Shown: one piece after another, positions 44,001 to 52,071 of the stretch
How positions within the stretch are numbered: the first letter of the stretch is position 1
How the letters are laid out: each line of letters begins with the position of its first letter
Assembly: GCF_003952005.1 (NCBI RefSeq)
Contig: NZ_QXGJ01000003.1
Coordinates: forward strand, 243,425 to 307,424
Source: Bifidobacterium callimiconis
GTDB lineage: Bacteria > Actinomycetota > Actinomycetes > Actinomycetales > Bifidobacteriaceae
Reading direction: 5' to 3'
DNA length: 64,000 nt
Program-made: the position numbers and the translations under genes
The notes under the pieces: generated by a model
What the model saw: the letters and a program-made list of their open reading frames with translations, nothing else
Told to the model about the DNA's origin: nothing
Databases searched by the model: none

Positions 44001-44387
44001 GATTCGGGTATGCTTTCTGTGTTACGGCGCACACGGGAACCACTTCATTCGATGAATGAATAAACGAATGTGCGATGTGCAATGCGTGTGCGATGTGCAA
44101 TGCATGTGCAGTGCACTACGTGGCGTGCGCCGATGGTCATGATGACGATGAATATTGCCATATCCCGGGTTCGCCGGATTTGGACGACGCCGGCAGAGAC
44201 ACGTCCGAGAACATGGCGGCATCGACTAACACCGGCCGGGAAGGCCGCCGGTCTGCGGGCAGGCACCCGCCATCACGCAACACAAGGAACACATGGGCTA
44301 CCACGCTAACCGTCCGCACCGACAATACTCATCGACGGAACGAGACCTCCCGACGACCGACAACCGACGATCAGCGACCGACTCAGC
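44001..44387. repeat. Gap with short tandem repeat and small palindrome
   Basis: GTGCGATGTGCAATGC occurs at 44070-44085 and 44088-44103 (period 18), followed by a partial third copy. Beside it CATTCGATGAATG (44048-44060) is a small palindrome in the MFS upstream region, a possible operator. Otherwise I see no gene or RNA in these 387 bases. Confidence 0.6.
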
Positions 44388-45374
44388 CTATTCGCACTCC
44401 CGCGCACGGTATTCGCTCGGCGAGCAGCCCATGCGTCGGCGGAACACGTAACCAAAATAGGCGGTCGACGAGAAGCCGCACGCCGCGGCGATCTCGCCGA
44501 CGGCCATATCGCCGCCAGCCAGCAGTTCGCGACCCTTGCCGATGCGATAGTCGGTCAGATACTCGTTCGGCGTACGACCGGCATGACGGCGAAACAGCTC
44601 GCAGCACGCCCGGCGGCCGACCAGTCCGGCGTGGGCGATGTCGTCAAGCGTGATCTTCGACGCGATATTGGCATGGATGAACGCCACCATGGCAAGGAAC
44701 GTGCGCAGCGAATCAGGCGAGGAAGGAGGCGTGGAACCCGCCCGGCCGGAGATCCGCCGCCCGGCACTTCCGTCAATGGGTTTCGGCACCTCCACCACCC
44801 GCTCCAACGCCAGCGAACACAGCGTGGCCGCCTGCGATACGGCATCCAGCGAACGCAGCCGGTCATGCACGCATGCACCCATCGTCCGTTCGAATCCATC
44901 GATGCCGAACAGCAGTTTACGATCGGCTGACTCATCGGCGTTCAGCATCACGTAGTCGCTCATATCGTCGTCCATGCGGCCCAGCATCGCGCGCGCCAGA
45001 TCCGGCCACAGTCCGCCGAAGAACACCGGGTCGACCATCGCCGTCACGAATCGGCAGTCCTCGCGTTCGTCGGAAAACAGGTAGTGCAGTCGTCGCGAGT
45101 TGATGAACACGCCCTCGCCGGCGCGCATCCTTCTCGTCTCGCCGTTGACGACCAGCATCGTCTCGCCGGAGACCACGTGGATGAATTCGAAGTCGCGATG
45201 CCAGTGGCAGACGATCCTGTAGCCGAACCGACGCAGATTGTCACGTCGACCATACAGCGGCAGTCCCGGCAGATTGTATTGCGGCCGTTCCGACAGGTCG
45301 GAGAAGATGGTCAGCGGGTTGGTCGACGACTCGGAAACGTCATCGTCGAGCACAGAAACATTATTGCCAGACAC
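44388..45374 (-). CDS. AraC-family transcriptional regulator
   Basis: 328 residues with a complete cupin sensor domain (CHWHRDFEFIHVVSGETMLVVNG...AGEGVFINSRRLHYLF) and a C-terminal double helix-turn-helix (MVAFIHANIASKITLDDIAHAGLVGRRACCELFRRHAGRTPNEYLTDYRI...GFSSTAYFGYVFRRRMGCSPSEYR). Typical of sugar or stress regulators. It is read toward the MFS gene and may control it. The gene at 36358 is a relative lacking the N-terminal ~45 residues. Confidence 0.92.
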   Translation of the reverse strand: MSGNNVSVLDDDVSESSTNPLTIFSDLSERPQYNLPGLPLYGRRDNLRRFGYRIVCHWHRDFEFIHVVSGETMLVVNGETRRMRAGEGVFINSRRLHYLFSDEREDCRFVTAMVDPVFFGGLWPDLARAMLGRMDDDMSDYVMLNADESADRKLLFGIDGFERTMGACVHDRLRSLDAVSQAATLCSLALERVVEVPKPIDGSAGRRISGRAGSTPPSSPDSLRTFLAMVAFIHANIASKITLDDIAHAGLVGRRACCELFRRHAGRTPNEYLTDYRIGKGRELLAGGDMAVGEIAAACGFSSTAYFGYVFRRRMGCSPSEYRARECE

Positions 45375-45501
45375 GGTAAAGGTACTCTGCTCCCCCGGAA
45401 GCTACATTCAGGAGGCCGACGATTGGGCGTAACCGGCACAGCCGGGCGTTACCGAGAGTCGGCCGATCGTCGTTTTTGCAAGGCATGCATCTGCGCCGCT
45501 T

Positions 45502-45552
45502 TCGCTCGTCGTTGATGCTGCTATACTGTATAGCAGCATCAACGACGAGCGA
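45502..45552. promoter_or_regulatory. 51-bp perfect palindrome over the toxin-antitoxin promoter
   Basis: A 25-base arm beginning TCGCTCGTCGTTGATGCTGC (45502-45526), a central T, and its exact complement (45528-45552). The centre, CTATACTGTATAG, contains a TATACT -10 box. It ends 13 bases before the antitoxin ATG and abuts the ribosome site. Most likely the autoregulatory operator of the antitoxin. Confidence 0.85.
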
Positions 45553-45565
45553 GAGGAAACCTATC

Positions 45566-45940
45566 ATGACGACCGTGCAGATGAATGTGCGCATCGATGC
45601 GCAGCTCAAGGCGACCGTCGATGATGTTCTACGCAGAAACGGCGCGTCGGCCAGCGACATGATCCGTTCCGTCTGGTCGTATATCGCCGACCGACAGCAG
45701 CTGCCCCTACTGGAAACCACCGCCGAGGAGGAGGCCCGGCAGCGACAACGGCTACGCAAGCTGGCCCTCATCGACGAATCGGCCGGATATGCCCAAAAGG
45801 AGCTCGCACAGGTCGGCGCCATCGACGCCTCGGACGACCCGTTCGGCGATCTGCTTGATGACGAATCGCCCAGCGACATCGGCGATGCCATGTACGGCCA
45901 GCGCCTCGACGAGTACCTCGCCATGGAGAGGGGCGAATGA
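45566..45940 (+). CDS. RelB/DinJ-like antitoxin
   Basis: 124 residues. The N-terminal TTVQMNVRIDAQLKATVDDVLRRNGASASDMIRSVWSYIADRQQLP is a ribbon-helix-helix DNA-binding domain of the RelB/DinJ type. The C-terminal part is acidic (DESPSDIGDAMYGQRLDEYLAMERGE) and would bind and neutralise the toxin. ATG 45566 follows GAGAGGA. It overlaps the downstream PIN gene by 4 bases (ATGA), the classical toxin-antitoxin arrangement, and stands under a 51-bp palindrome. Confidence 0.88.
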   Translation: MTTVQMNVRIDAQLKATVDDVLRRNGASASDMIRSVWSYIADRQQLPLLETTAEEEARQRQRLRKLALIDESAGYAQKELAQVGAIDASDDPFGDLLDDESPSDIGDAMYGQRLDEYLAMERGE

Positions 45941-46572
45941 TGACCGCCCTCTTGCCAACCGGCGGCCCGCCACCCGATCCCCTCGATGGCAGCATCGGCA
46001 GCGATCACGGGAGCACACCCGACGCATTTCCCCGAACTTCCCCACGCCGCGCACTCCTGGATACCAATGTTCTGCTGGATCATCTCATGCGCAGGAACGA
46101 TGCGGCGGAACACGTAACGACCATGCTGAAGATGTGCGTGCTCCACGATGTCACTCTGCTTTGCGCATCCACATCGTTGAAAGACATCGCCTACATTTCC
46201 GAGATGATGATTCGCAGACAGTTCGGCCACATGGACGCGAACACCGAAGCCCGATCAGAGGCCAGTGCCGGCGACCGTTCCCCTTTGGAGGCGGCCACGA
46301 TACGCATGGTCACACGACGGATACCATGGCATTGCGTCGAGCTTGCCCGCAGGATCTGCGACATCGTCGCCATCGATCAGACGACATGCGATGAGGCCAT
46401 GCTGCTACGCGACCGCCATGACGACTTCGCGGACGATCTCATCATCGCCGCCGCGCACCAATCGCATTGCGACGTTGTCATCACGTCCGATCGGAAGCTC
46501 ATCGAACACTTCCCCGGGCATTGCGTCAGCCCGAGACGAATGACGGAGCTCCTCTCCGCGCAGAACCCATAG
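45937..46572 (+). CDS. PIN-domain ribonuclease toxin
   Basis: 211 residues. After a ~38-residue Pro/Gly/Ser-rich leader comes a PIN domain: RRALLDTNVLLDHLM with the first acidic residue, DAAEHV, LKDIAYISE, DDFADDLIIAAAHQ with the central acidic cluster, and VVITSDRKLIEHF. The acidic set for metal binding seems complete, so it should be an active RNase. Start at 45937 overlaps the antitoxin stop. PIN toxins usually pair with VapB-type antitoxins; pairing with a RelB/DinJ-like protein is a known mixed arrangement. Targets are not predictable. Confidence 0.85.
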   Translation: MMTALLPTGGPPPDPLDGSIGSDHGSTPDAFPRTSPRRALLDTNVLLDHLMRRNDAAEHVTTMLKMCVLHDVTLLCASTSLKDIAYISEMMIRRQFGHMDANTEARSEASAGDRSPLEAATIRMVTRRIPWHCVELARRICDIVAIDQTTCDEAMLLRDRHDDFADDLIIAAAHQSHCDVVITSDRKLIEHFPGHCVSPRRMTELLSAQNP

Positions 46573-46621
46573 ATTCCCGAATGACGCGAGCCGCCGCGCC
46601 GAGTCGCCAGGCAATGCCCTA

Positions 46622-47425
46622 CTATCCGCGTACGGCGGTGAGGAAGAATCGCGGGAAGGGGAAGATGATGCTGCCGTCGGACTGTGTGGGGTAGGCGTCG
46701 CGCACGCGGCGGAAGATCTCGTCCTCGAAGGCGGCGCGTTCGGCGTCGTCCGCGAGCGCCTGCAGGTATGGCCGCAGTCCGGTGCCGCGGTACCAGTCCA
46801 TGATGGCCGCGTGCGAGGGCAGGTTGTGCATGTATGTGATCTTCCAGATGCGGAAGGCCTCCACCAGATCGCTGCCGTGCAGCAGCTCCCAGTATTCAGG
46901 CGGGGTGAGGTTGAAGAATTCGCGTTGCTGCGGGAGCCGGTCGGCGTACCGCGGCGTGTGCACGACGTCGGCGATGATGCGGTGGATTGGCTCCTCGTAG
47001 TTCATCGGCGTCTGTACGGCGAGTATGCCGCCGTGGCGCAGGAGCCCGAGCAGCGCGGGGATGAGCCGCGGATGGTCCGGCACCCATTGGATGCACGCGT
47101 TGGAGAACACGACGTCGAAGTCGTGCGGCAGTGCGTCAAGGTCTTCGGTTTTCGACACGTCGCACAATGCGAAGTCGATGTCGGGGTGAGCTTTGCGTGC
47201 GGCGTCGATCATCTCCGGGGAGCTGTCGACGCCGAGGATCTCCGCATGCGGATAGCGATCGCGCAGTACGGCGGTGCTGTTGCCCGGCCCGCAGCCGATG
47301 TCGAGCACACGGCGGACCTCGCCGTCGTCCGGCGGCAGCTGCATCGCCAGATCACGCGACGGCTGCGTGCGCTCGTTCCTGAATCGCAGATACTGTTCCG
47401 AATCCCATTGCACCGTTTGCGTCAT
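46622..47425 (-). CDS. tam: Trans-aconitate 2-methyltransferase-like SAM methyltransferase
   Basis: 267 residues. Tam signature: MTQTVQWDSEQYLRFRNERTQPSRDL at the N-terminus, SAM motif I VLDIGCGPGNSTAVL, LGVDSSPEMIDAARK, and VVFSNACIQWVPDHPRLIPAL. The C-terminal Tam-specific WKITYMHNLPSHAAIMDWYRGTGLRPYL is also present. Methylates and so detoxifies trans-aconitate, an aconitase inhibitor. I use ATG 47425; 47434 is an alternative three codons earlier. A 12-bp-arm palindrome overlaps the upstream region. Confidence 0.9.
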   Translation of the reverse strand: MTQTVQWDSEQYLRFRNERTQPSRDLAMQLPPDDGEVRRVLDIGCGPGNSTAVLRDRYPHAEILGVDSSPEMIDAARKAHPDIDFALCDVSKTEDLDALPHDFDVVFSNACIQWVPDHPRLIPALLGLLRHGGILAVQTPMNYEEPIHRIIADVVHTPRYADRLPQQREFFNLTPPEYWELLHGSDLVEAFRIWKITYMHNLPSHAAIMDWYRGTGLRPYLQALADDAERAAFEDEIFRRVRDAYPTQSDGSIIFPFPRFFLTAVRG

Positions 47426-47432
47426 GCGACTC

Positions 47433-47470
47433 ACCCTATGACCGTATTGATCACGATTCGGTCATAGGGT
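47433..47470. promoter_or_regulatory. Palindrome upstream of tam
   Basis: ACCCTATGACCG (47433-47444) and CGGTCATAGGGT (47459-47470) are perfect 12-base arms around a 14-base spacer. It lies between the MFS stop and the tam start, both on the minus strand; operator or terminator cannot be separated by sequence alone. Confidence 0.5.
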
Positions 47471-47480
47471 CGCATGTTGG

Positions 47481-48911
47481 TCAGCGATCACGCCAGCGAA
47501 GGAGTTCGAAGACGAGTACGTAGGCGAGCAGGATCGCGGAGGCGAGGAACACGCTGCGCAGGGCGAGCGTGAGGCTGGGCAGGAATGTGGCGATCACGCC
47601 GAATACGGCCACGCCGATCGCGCCGCCGACCTGACGGAACGTGTTGAACATGGCCGAGGCGATGCCGGCCTGCGCGGAGTCCACGCTTTTGAGCACCACG
47701 CCGGCGGCGGACGGCGTGGTGATGGCCGCGCCGAATCCGACGACGCTGAGCCCGGTGGCGATCACCCAGACAGGGATCGGCGCGGGCGTGAGGAATTCGA
47801 TCAGAAAGCCGACGATCATGATCGCAAGTCCGAGCGTGATCGAGAACTTGGATCCGCGGGCGTTGATGATCTGTCCGCCGGCGAGGTTGCCGATGATCGT
47901 GACGAATGCGGACGGCACGAACACGAGTCCGGCGGCGAACGGGGTCATGTGCAGTTCGTTCTGGAGGAACATCGTGCAGATGAACACCATGCCGTACCAG
48001 TTGAAGATCATGATGAAGCCGATCTGCAACGCCACCTGCATGCCGCGAACACGGAACAGGTTCAGCGGCATCATCGGTGCGGCGACCTTCTTCTGCGAGA
48101 GCAGGAACGCGGCGAGCGCGATCAGTCCGGCCGCCAGCAGCGCGAGCGTGGCGGGTACCGCGAATCCGATCGAACCGACTTCGATGATGCCTGCGACGAG
48201 CGCGGTCAGGCCGATCAACGACAACGTCTGACCGAGCCAGTCGAAGCGGATGGCCCGGTGCGGCGACGGCTTGATCCAATGCGCGACCGCCAAGATCATG
48301 AGGCAGAACGGCACGTTGATGTCGAACACGAGACTCCAGTGGATCGGCGTGAGCAGGCCGCCGAGCAGCGGGCCAACCGCGGATGCGGACGCGCCACCCG
48401 CGCCCCATAGGGTCAGCGCCCACGAGCGTCGGCGCGGGTTCGGGTTGGCCTCGTTGATGAGCGCCATCGACGCGGGCAGGATCAGCGCGGACGCCACGCC
48501 GAGCAGGCATCGACCGGCCACGAGCGCGGTCATGGACCAGGCGAACGAGCAGAACAGCGAGGCCGCGCCGAACAGGGTGGCGCCGGCGAGGAACAGCCGT
48601 TTGGCGCCGAATCGGTCGGTCAGACTGCCGGCGAGGAGCAGGAGCGCGGCGAACAGCAGCGTGTAGCCGTCGACGACCCACTGTTGCACGGCCATGTCGC
48701 CGCCGAGCTCCGCGGCGATGGTGGGCAGCGCCACGTTGACGATGAGCACGTCCATGCCGGCGAGGAACGAAGCGACCGCCGCCGCGAACGTGGTGAGGTT
48801 GGAGGAGAGACGATCGCCGCGGGATGCGGTGCCGTCGTTCGGCTGCGCGGCGTTCGTTGCATTCGACGCATGCGGCACGTTCATGGCCGTCGTTCTGATG
48901 GAATCCGTCAT
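47481..48911 (-). CDS. MFS drug-efflux transporter, DHA2 type
   Basis: 476 residues, 14 hydrophobic segments. SFLAGMDVLIVNVALPTIAAELG, QWVVDGYTLLFAALLLLAGSLTDRFGAKR, GRCLLGVASALILPASMALINE and SASAVGPLLGGLLTPIHW are the standard EmrB/QacA boxes. The first 30 residues are polar. It is divergent from a LysR gene, with inverted repeats between them, so LysR-controlled efflux is likely. Its own upstream region contains GGTTTAT/ATAAACC boxes. Confidence 0.92.
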   Translation of the reverse strand: MTDSIRTTAMNVPHASNATNAAQPNDGTASRGDRLSSNLTTFAAAVASFLAGMDVLIVNVALPTIAAELGGDMAVQQWVVDGYTLLFAALLLLAGSLTDRFGAKRLFLAGATLFGAASLFCSFAWSMTALVAGRCLLGVASALILPASMALINEANPNPRRRSWALTLWGAGGASASAVGPLLGGLLTPIHWSLVFDINVPFCLMILAVAHWIKPSPHRAIRFDWLGQTLSLIGLTALVAGIIEVGSIGFAVPATLALLAAGLIALAAFLLSQKKVAAPMMPLNLFRVRGMQVALQIGFIMIFNWYGMVFICTMFLQNELHMTPFAAGLVFVPSAFVTIIGNLAGGQIINARGSKFSITLGLAIMIVGFLIEFLTPAPIPVWVIATGLSVVGFGAAITTPSAAGVVLKSVDSAQAGIASAMFNTFRQVGGAIGVAVFGVIATFLPSLTLALRSVFLASAILLAYVLVFELLRWRDR

Positions 48912-48989
48912 ATGTCCCCTGACTTGGATTACAGCGATTTGTATGTTCGTTCGGTTATTGCAGTAGCCATGATATTCTCGGAAACAGTT

Positions 48990-49035
48990 GGAAAATAACG
49001 GTTTATAAATGCTTGTGGTTCATAATTCATAAACC
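48990..49035. promoter_or_regulatory. LysR-type binding region between divergent MFS and lysR
   Basis: GGTTTAT at about 48999 and ATAAACC at about 49028 form an interrupted inverted repeat, and AAACCATGGGTTT (about 49030-49042) a second palindrome. They lie in the 149-base divergent promoter region and contain T-N11-A-like spacings. Confidence 0.5.
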
Positions 49036-49060
49036 ATGGGTTTACATATGAGGAGCCCAC

Positions 49061-49966
49061 ATGTACGACAGACGCCTCGACGCGATCCTCGCCTCGGCCG
49101 AGCTCGGCAGCTTCGGCCGGGCGGCGGCACATCTGCACATCTCCACGCCGGCGCTCATCAAGCAAGTCAACGGATTCGAGCAAGAGCATCATCTCACGCT
49201 GTTCAAGCGAGGACGTGCCGGCGTGACGCTCACCCCGGCCGGAGCATCGCTGGTCGCCGACGCCTACGACATCATCGATGAGTCGAAGCATGCGCTACGT
49301 CGGGCGCAGAGGATGACGAGCGCCAATGCCAGCATTCGCCTCGGCGTCTCCCTGCTGCGCCCGGCCACCGCGCTGCTGGACCTGTGGTCGCGGCTCGCCC
49401 CGACCATGGCCGCGCACAATCCCCCGATCCGCCTTGAGCTTGTGCCGCTGTCGGACGCGCCGGACGGATTCCTGTACGAGCTCGATCATCTGGGCGCCAC
49501 CGTGGACGTGGTGGTCACAGGGTTCTCCCGTACCAATTGGAACCATCCGTGCCAGGCGGTGCAGCTGGCCGAATACCAGCTGTGCATGGGCGTGCCGCTG
49601 ACAAACCGGCTGGCGAATCGGGCACGGCTGACCGTGGATGATCTGTCCGGCCAGCGCGTGCATCTGCCGCCGATCGGCGGTGGCGATGCGCTGGATGATG
49701 CACGGACACGGCTTGCGGTCAATCCCGATGTCGAGCTCGTGGATCTGCAGCGGTACGAGTTCGACGCGTTCAACGAGTGCGCGCAGTCCGGCGATCTGCT
49801 GCTGGCGAAGAGCATCTGGCACAACTTCCATCCGTCCATCCGGCTGATTCCGATGGATTGGGACATCACCGTGCCGTACGGACTGCTGTACGCGCAGCAT
49901 CCGACGCCGGCAGTCCGCGATTTCGTGGCGGCCGTGGCCGACTCGGTGAGCGAGAACGGCCAATAG
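49061..49966 (+). CDS. LysR-family transcriptional regulator
   Basis: 301 residues. Winged helix: MYDRRLDAILASAELGSFGRAAAHLHISTPALIKQVNGFEQEHHLTLFKRG, followed by a LysR substrate domain (IRLGVSLLRPATALLDLWSRLAP; VDVVVTGFSRT). Divergent from the DHA2 exporter at 47481-48911, its likely target. AGGAGCC precedes the ATG. A hairpin of family H follows its stop and serves as terminator with the convergent hxlR gene. Confidence 0.9.
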   Translation: MYDRRLDAILASAELGSFGRAAAHLHISTPALIKQVNGFEQEHHLTLFKRGRAGVTLTPAGASLVADAYDIIDESKHALRRAQRMTSANASIRLGVSLLRPATALLDLWSRLAPTMAAHNPPIRLELVPLSDAPDGFLYELDHLGATVDVVVTGFSRTNWNHPCQAVQLAEYQLCMGVPLTNRLANRARLTVDDLSGQRVHLPPIGGGDALDDARTRLAVNPDVELVDLQRYEFDAFNECAQSGDLLLAKSIWHNFHPSIRLIPMDWDITVPYGLLYAQHPTPAVRDFVAAVADSVSENGQ

Positions 49967-49978
49967 CCGATACAACCG

Positions 49979-50042
49979 TGATTCGCAGCGTCTTTCGGAA
50001 GTTCTCCACCCCCACCGACGGGGCAAAGGTGCTGCGAATCAC
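49979..50042. terminator. Hairpin family H, copy A (bidirectional terminator)
   Basis: GTGATTCGCAGC (49979-49990) pairs with GCTGCGAATCAC (50031-50042). Inside are TCTTTCGGAAGTT and GACGGGGCAAAGG, with CTTT/AAAG pairing. It sits between the convergent lysR and hxlR genes. It aligns end to end with copies B (51261) and C (61954). Confidence 0.75.
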
Positions 50043-50113
50043 GAATCATGCCATAGCCGTGGATGATCGAACGACGACGAACGATCGCCCAGCATCGGGG
50101 CCGGCATCGGGAT

Positions 50114-50452
50114 TCAGGCAACGCCCACACGCTCCTTGTACTGCTCGCCCCAATCCCACAGGGCGTCGATCACCGTCTGCAGACTACGGCCAGTGTCGGT
50201 CAGCGAGTATTCCACGCGCGGCGGTACCTCGGCGTACACCTTGCGACTCACCAGACCGTCGGTCTCCATCTGCCGCAGGTTCGCGGTGAGCACCTTCTGC
50301 GAGATGTGCCCGATGGACCGCCGCAGTTCGCTGAAGCGCTTGGTGCCGTCGAGCAGGTCGCGCACGATGAGGATCTTCCATTTATCGGAAATCAATGTGA
50401 GCGTTGTCTCCACGGGACACGCCGGAAGCGCAGTGATATCGACCATGTTCAC
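50114..50452 (-). CDS. HxlR-family transcriptional regulator
   Basis: 112 residues, a single winged helix: CPVETTLTLISDKWKILIVRDLLDGTKRFSELRRSIGHISQKVLTANLRQMETDGLVSRKVYAEVPPRVEYSLTDTG. It has the conserved sensor Cys before the WKILI helix. Divergent from the NAD(P)-binding protein at 50613, with inverted repeats between. Redox or electrophile sensing through Cys is established for several relatives such as HypR and YodB. Confidence 0.92.
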   Translation of the reverse strand: MNMVDITALPACPVETTLTLISDKWKILIVRDLLDGTKRFSELRRSIGHISQKVLTANLRQMETDGLVSRKVYAEVPPRVEYSLTDTGRSLQTVIDALWDWGEQYKERVGVA

Positions 50453-50479
50453 ACCTCGTCAGATCGTTGGAATTGCACA

Positions 50480-50507
50480 ATAGTTCCTTTTTGGTAACTA
50501 TGGAACT
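50480..50507. promoter_or_regulatory. HxlR-type operator candidates
   Basis: ATAGTT (50480) with AACTAT (to 50501), and AGTTCC (50482) with GGAACT (to 50507), are two overlapping inverted repeats, 28-55 bp upstream of hxlR and about 106 upstream of the divergent gene. Confidence 0.5.
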
Positions 50508-50612
50508 TTCAGGTGCCTTCTTCCGTTTTTGAATGTACTTCAATATCGTACTGTTCCATCGGCGGCTGCACAAGAGTCGCCAAGGAACACCACACATACA
50601 AGGAGCACACCC

Positions 50613-51251
50613 ATGACGAAGATCGCAGTCATCGCAGCCAACGGCAAGGCCGGCCGTCTCATCGTCAAGGAGGCCGTCGATCGCGGCCTCGACGTGACCG
50701 CCGTCGTGCGCGGCGAGAATCGGACCGTCGCGCCGCACGCCATCGTCAAGGATCTGTTCGATCTGACTGCGGCCGATCTCGCCGGATTCGACGTGGTCGT
50801 CGACGCGTTCGGCGCGTGGACGCCGGACACGCTGGATCAGCATTCCAAGTCGATCGCCCATCTGGCGGACGCGCTCGCCGGCACCAGCACCCGACTGATC
50901 GTGGTCGGCGGCGCGGGAAGCCTGTACGTGAACCCGGAGCACACGCTGCAGCTGTTCGACACCCCGGAGTTCCCGGCCGAGTATGTGCCGCTGTCGAAGG
51001 CCCAGGGCGCGGCGCTCGACGTGATCCGCAAGCGTAACGACGTGCGCTGGACGTTCGTGTCCCCCGCCGCCGAGTTCCTGCCCGATGGCGAGCACACCGG
51101 CCGCTACGTGCTGGCCGGCGAGGAGCTGACCACGGACGATGAGGGCAACAGTGTCATCAGCTACGCCGACTACGCCATCGCCATCGTTGACGAGGCGACC
51201 GCGGCCGACGCCGGTGCGCACATCGGCGAGCGTATTTCCGTGCGCTGGTAG
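50613..51251 (+). CDS. NAD(P)-binding (NmrA/atypical SDR) protein
   Basis: A 212-residue atypical SDR: MTKIAVIAANGKAGRLIVKEAVDRG (Rossmann GxxGxxG variant), DLFDLTAADLAGFDVVVDAFGAW, LIVVGGAGSLYV, then WTFVSPAAEFLPDG and a C-terminal GERISVRW. This matches the YwnB/YesF-like NAD(P)H-binding family with no Tyr-Lys catalytic pair. The start ATG 50613 follows AAGGAG; a longer frame begins at 50529. Regulated most likely by the divergent HxlR. Function unknown; a quinone or flavin reductase is possible. Confidence 0.85.
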   Translation: MTKIAVIAANGKAGRLIVKEAVDRGLDVTAVVRGENRTVAPHAIVKDLFDLTAADLAGFDVVVDAFGAWTPDTLDQHSKSIAHLADALAGTSTRLIVVGGAGSLYVNPEHTLQLFDTPEFPAEYVPLSKAQGAALDVIRKRNDVRWTFVSPAAEFLPDGEHTGRYVLAGEELTTDDEGNSVISYADYAIAIVDEATAADAGAHIGERISVRW

Positions 51252-51260
51252 GTCTATGGC

Positions 51261-51341
51261 AAAAATCCGCGATTCACAGCGTCATTCGGAAGTTTTCCGA
51301 CCCCGATGACGGGGCAATGATGCTGTGAATCGCGGATTTTT
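51261..51341. terminator. Hairpin family H, copy B (bidirectional terminator)
   Basis: AAAAATCCGCGATTCACAGC (51261-51280) and GCTGTGAATCGCGGATTTTT (51322-51341) are perfect 20-base arms with A/T runs at both ends, between convergent genes. Inside, GTCATTCGGAAGTTTTCC and GACGGGGCAATG match copy A with paired changes. Confidence 0.9.
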
Positions 51342-51881
51342 TTATTTGCCGTCCGACTCCAGACCGAGCTCGTCGCGCAGCCATGCGATCTCGGCGGCGA
51401 TCTCGGCGTCGTGCACCTTGATGATGCCGCGACGGTACGGGTCGTCTATCTGGTCGAGCGACAGCGGATTGCCGGCGTCGCAGTAGAAGAAGTGGATGTC
51501 CTGCTGGCTCAGCAGATCGTAGCGACGACGCAGCACGGCGTCACGGTCGGCCTTGTCCGGCACGACGCTCAGGAAAGTGAGTACGACGGTCCATTTGGTG
51601 ATGTCGGTAATGTAAAAGCCGCTCGCCCCTTTCAGCTCCTCGATCAGCTTTTCGCGGCCGGCGTCCAGCAGCGTGAACACGCGGCGCTGGCGTCCGTCAC
51701 GCGGTTCGGAGCGTTCCGAGATCAGTCCGGCGTTCACCAGACGGGTCGTGGCGGGATAGATCGCGCCATCGCTGAATTTGCGCGCATACCCCTGCAGCTG
51801 CTCCATCTTCTTGCGCAGCTCGTATCCGCACATGGATTTCTCCGAGAGAAACCCCAGAATCATCATTTCTATCAGGCTCAT
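51342..51881 (-). CDS. PadR-family transcriptional regulator
   Basis: 179 residues. The winged helix is MSLIEMMILGFLSEKSMCGYELRKKMEQLQGYARKFSDGAIYPATTRLVNAGLISERSEPRDGRQRRVFTLLDAG, with the Vir-like C-terminal helical domain (FLSVVPDKADRDAVLRRRYDLLSQQ). Divergent from the NADP oxidoreductase at 52072. Three copies of a palindrome lie between the two genes, and another precedes the flavodoxin-fold reductase at 39878, so it probably represses all of them and itself. Confidence 0.92.
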   Translation of the reverse strand: MSLIEMMILGFLSEKSMCGYELRKKMEQLQGYARKFSDGAIYPATTRLVNAGLISERSEPRDGRQRRVFTLLDAGREKLIEELKGASGFYITDITKWTVVLTFLSVVPDKADRDAVLRRRYDLLSQQDIHFFYCDAGNPLSLDQIDDPYRRGIIKVHDAEIAAEIAWLRDELGLESDGK

Positions 51882-51889
51882 GGCTCTAG

Positions 51890-51981
51890 CATACCTCGTT
51901 TCGACACGCCACGTTTAGACATATCTCTATTCGAGGTATATAGTCATAGCCAACGCCGCGAGATATCTCGAAAAGAGATAT
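51890..51981. promoter_or_regulatory. PadR-type operator cluster
   Basis: ATACCTCGTTTCGA (about 51891), ATATCTCTATTCGAGGTATA (51921-51940) and ATATCTCGAAAAGAGATAT (51963-51981) are three similar inverted repeats with arms ATATCTC/GAGGTAT or GAGATAT, between padR and the NADP oxidoreductase. The same palindrome recurs at 39813. Confidence 0.7.
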
Positions 51982-52071
51982 GTCGAAGCGAGATAACTTG
52001 ATCATCCAAAACACAAACCCGCAACCGCCGGCGGCACCCATCGCCGGCAGCCACCCGAAAGGAACGCAATC

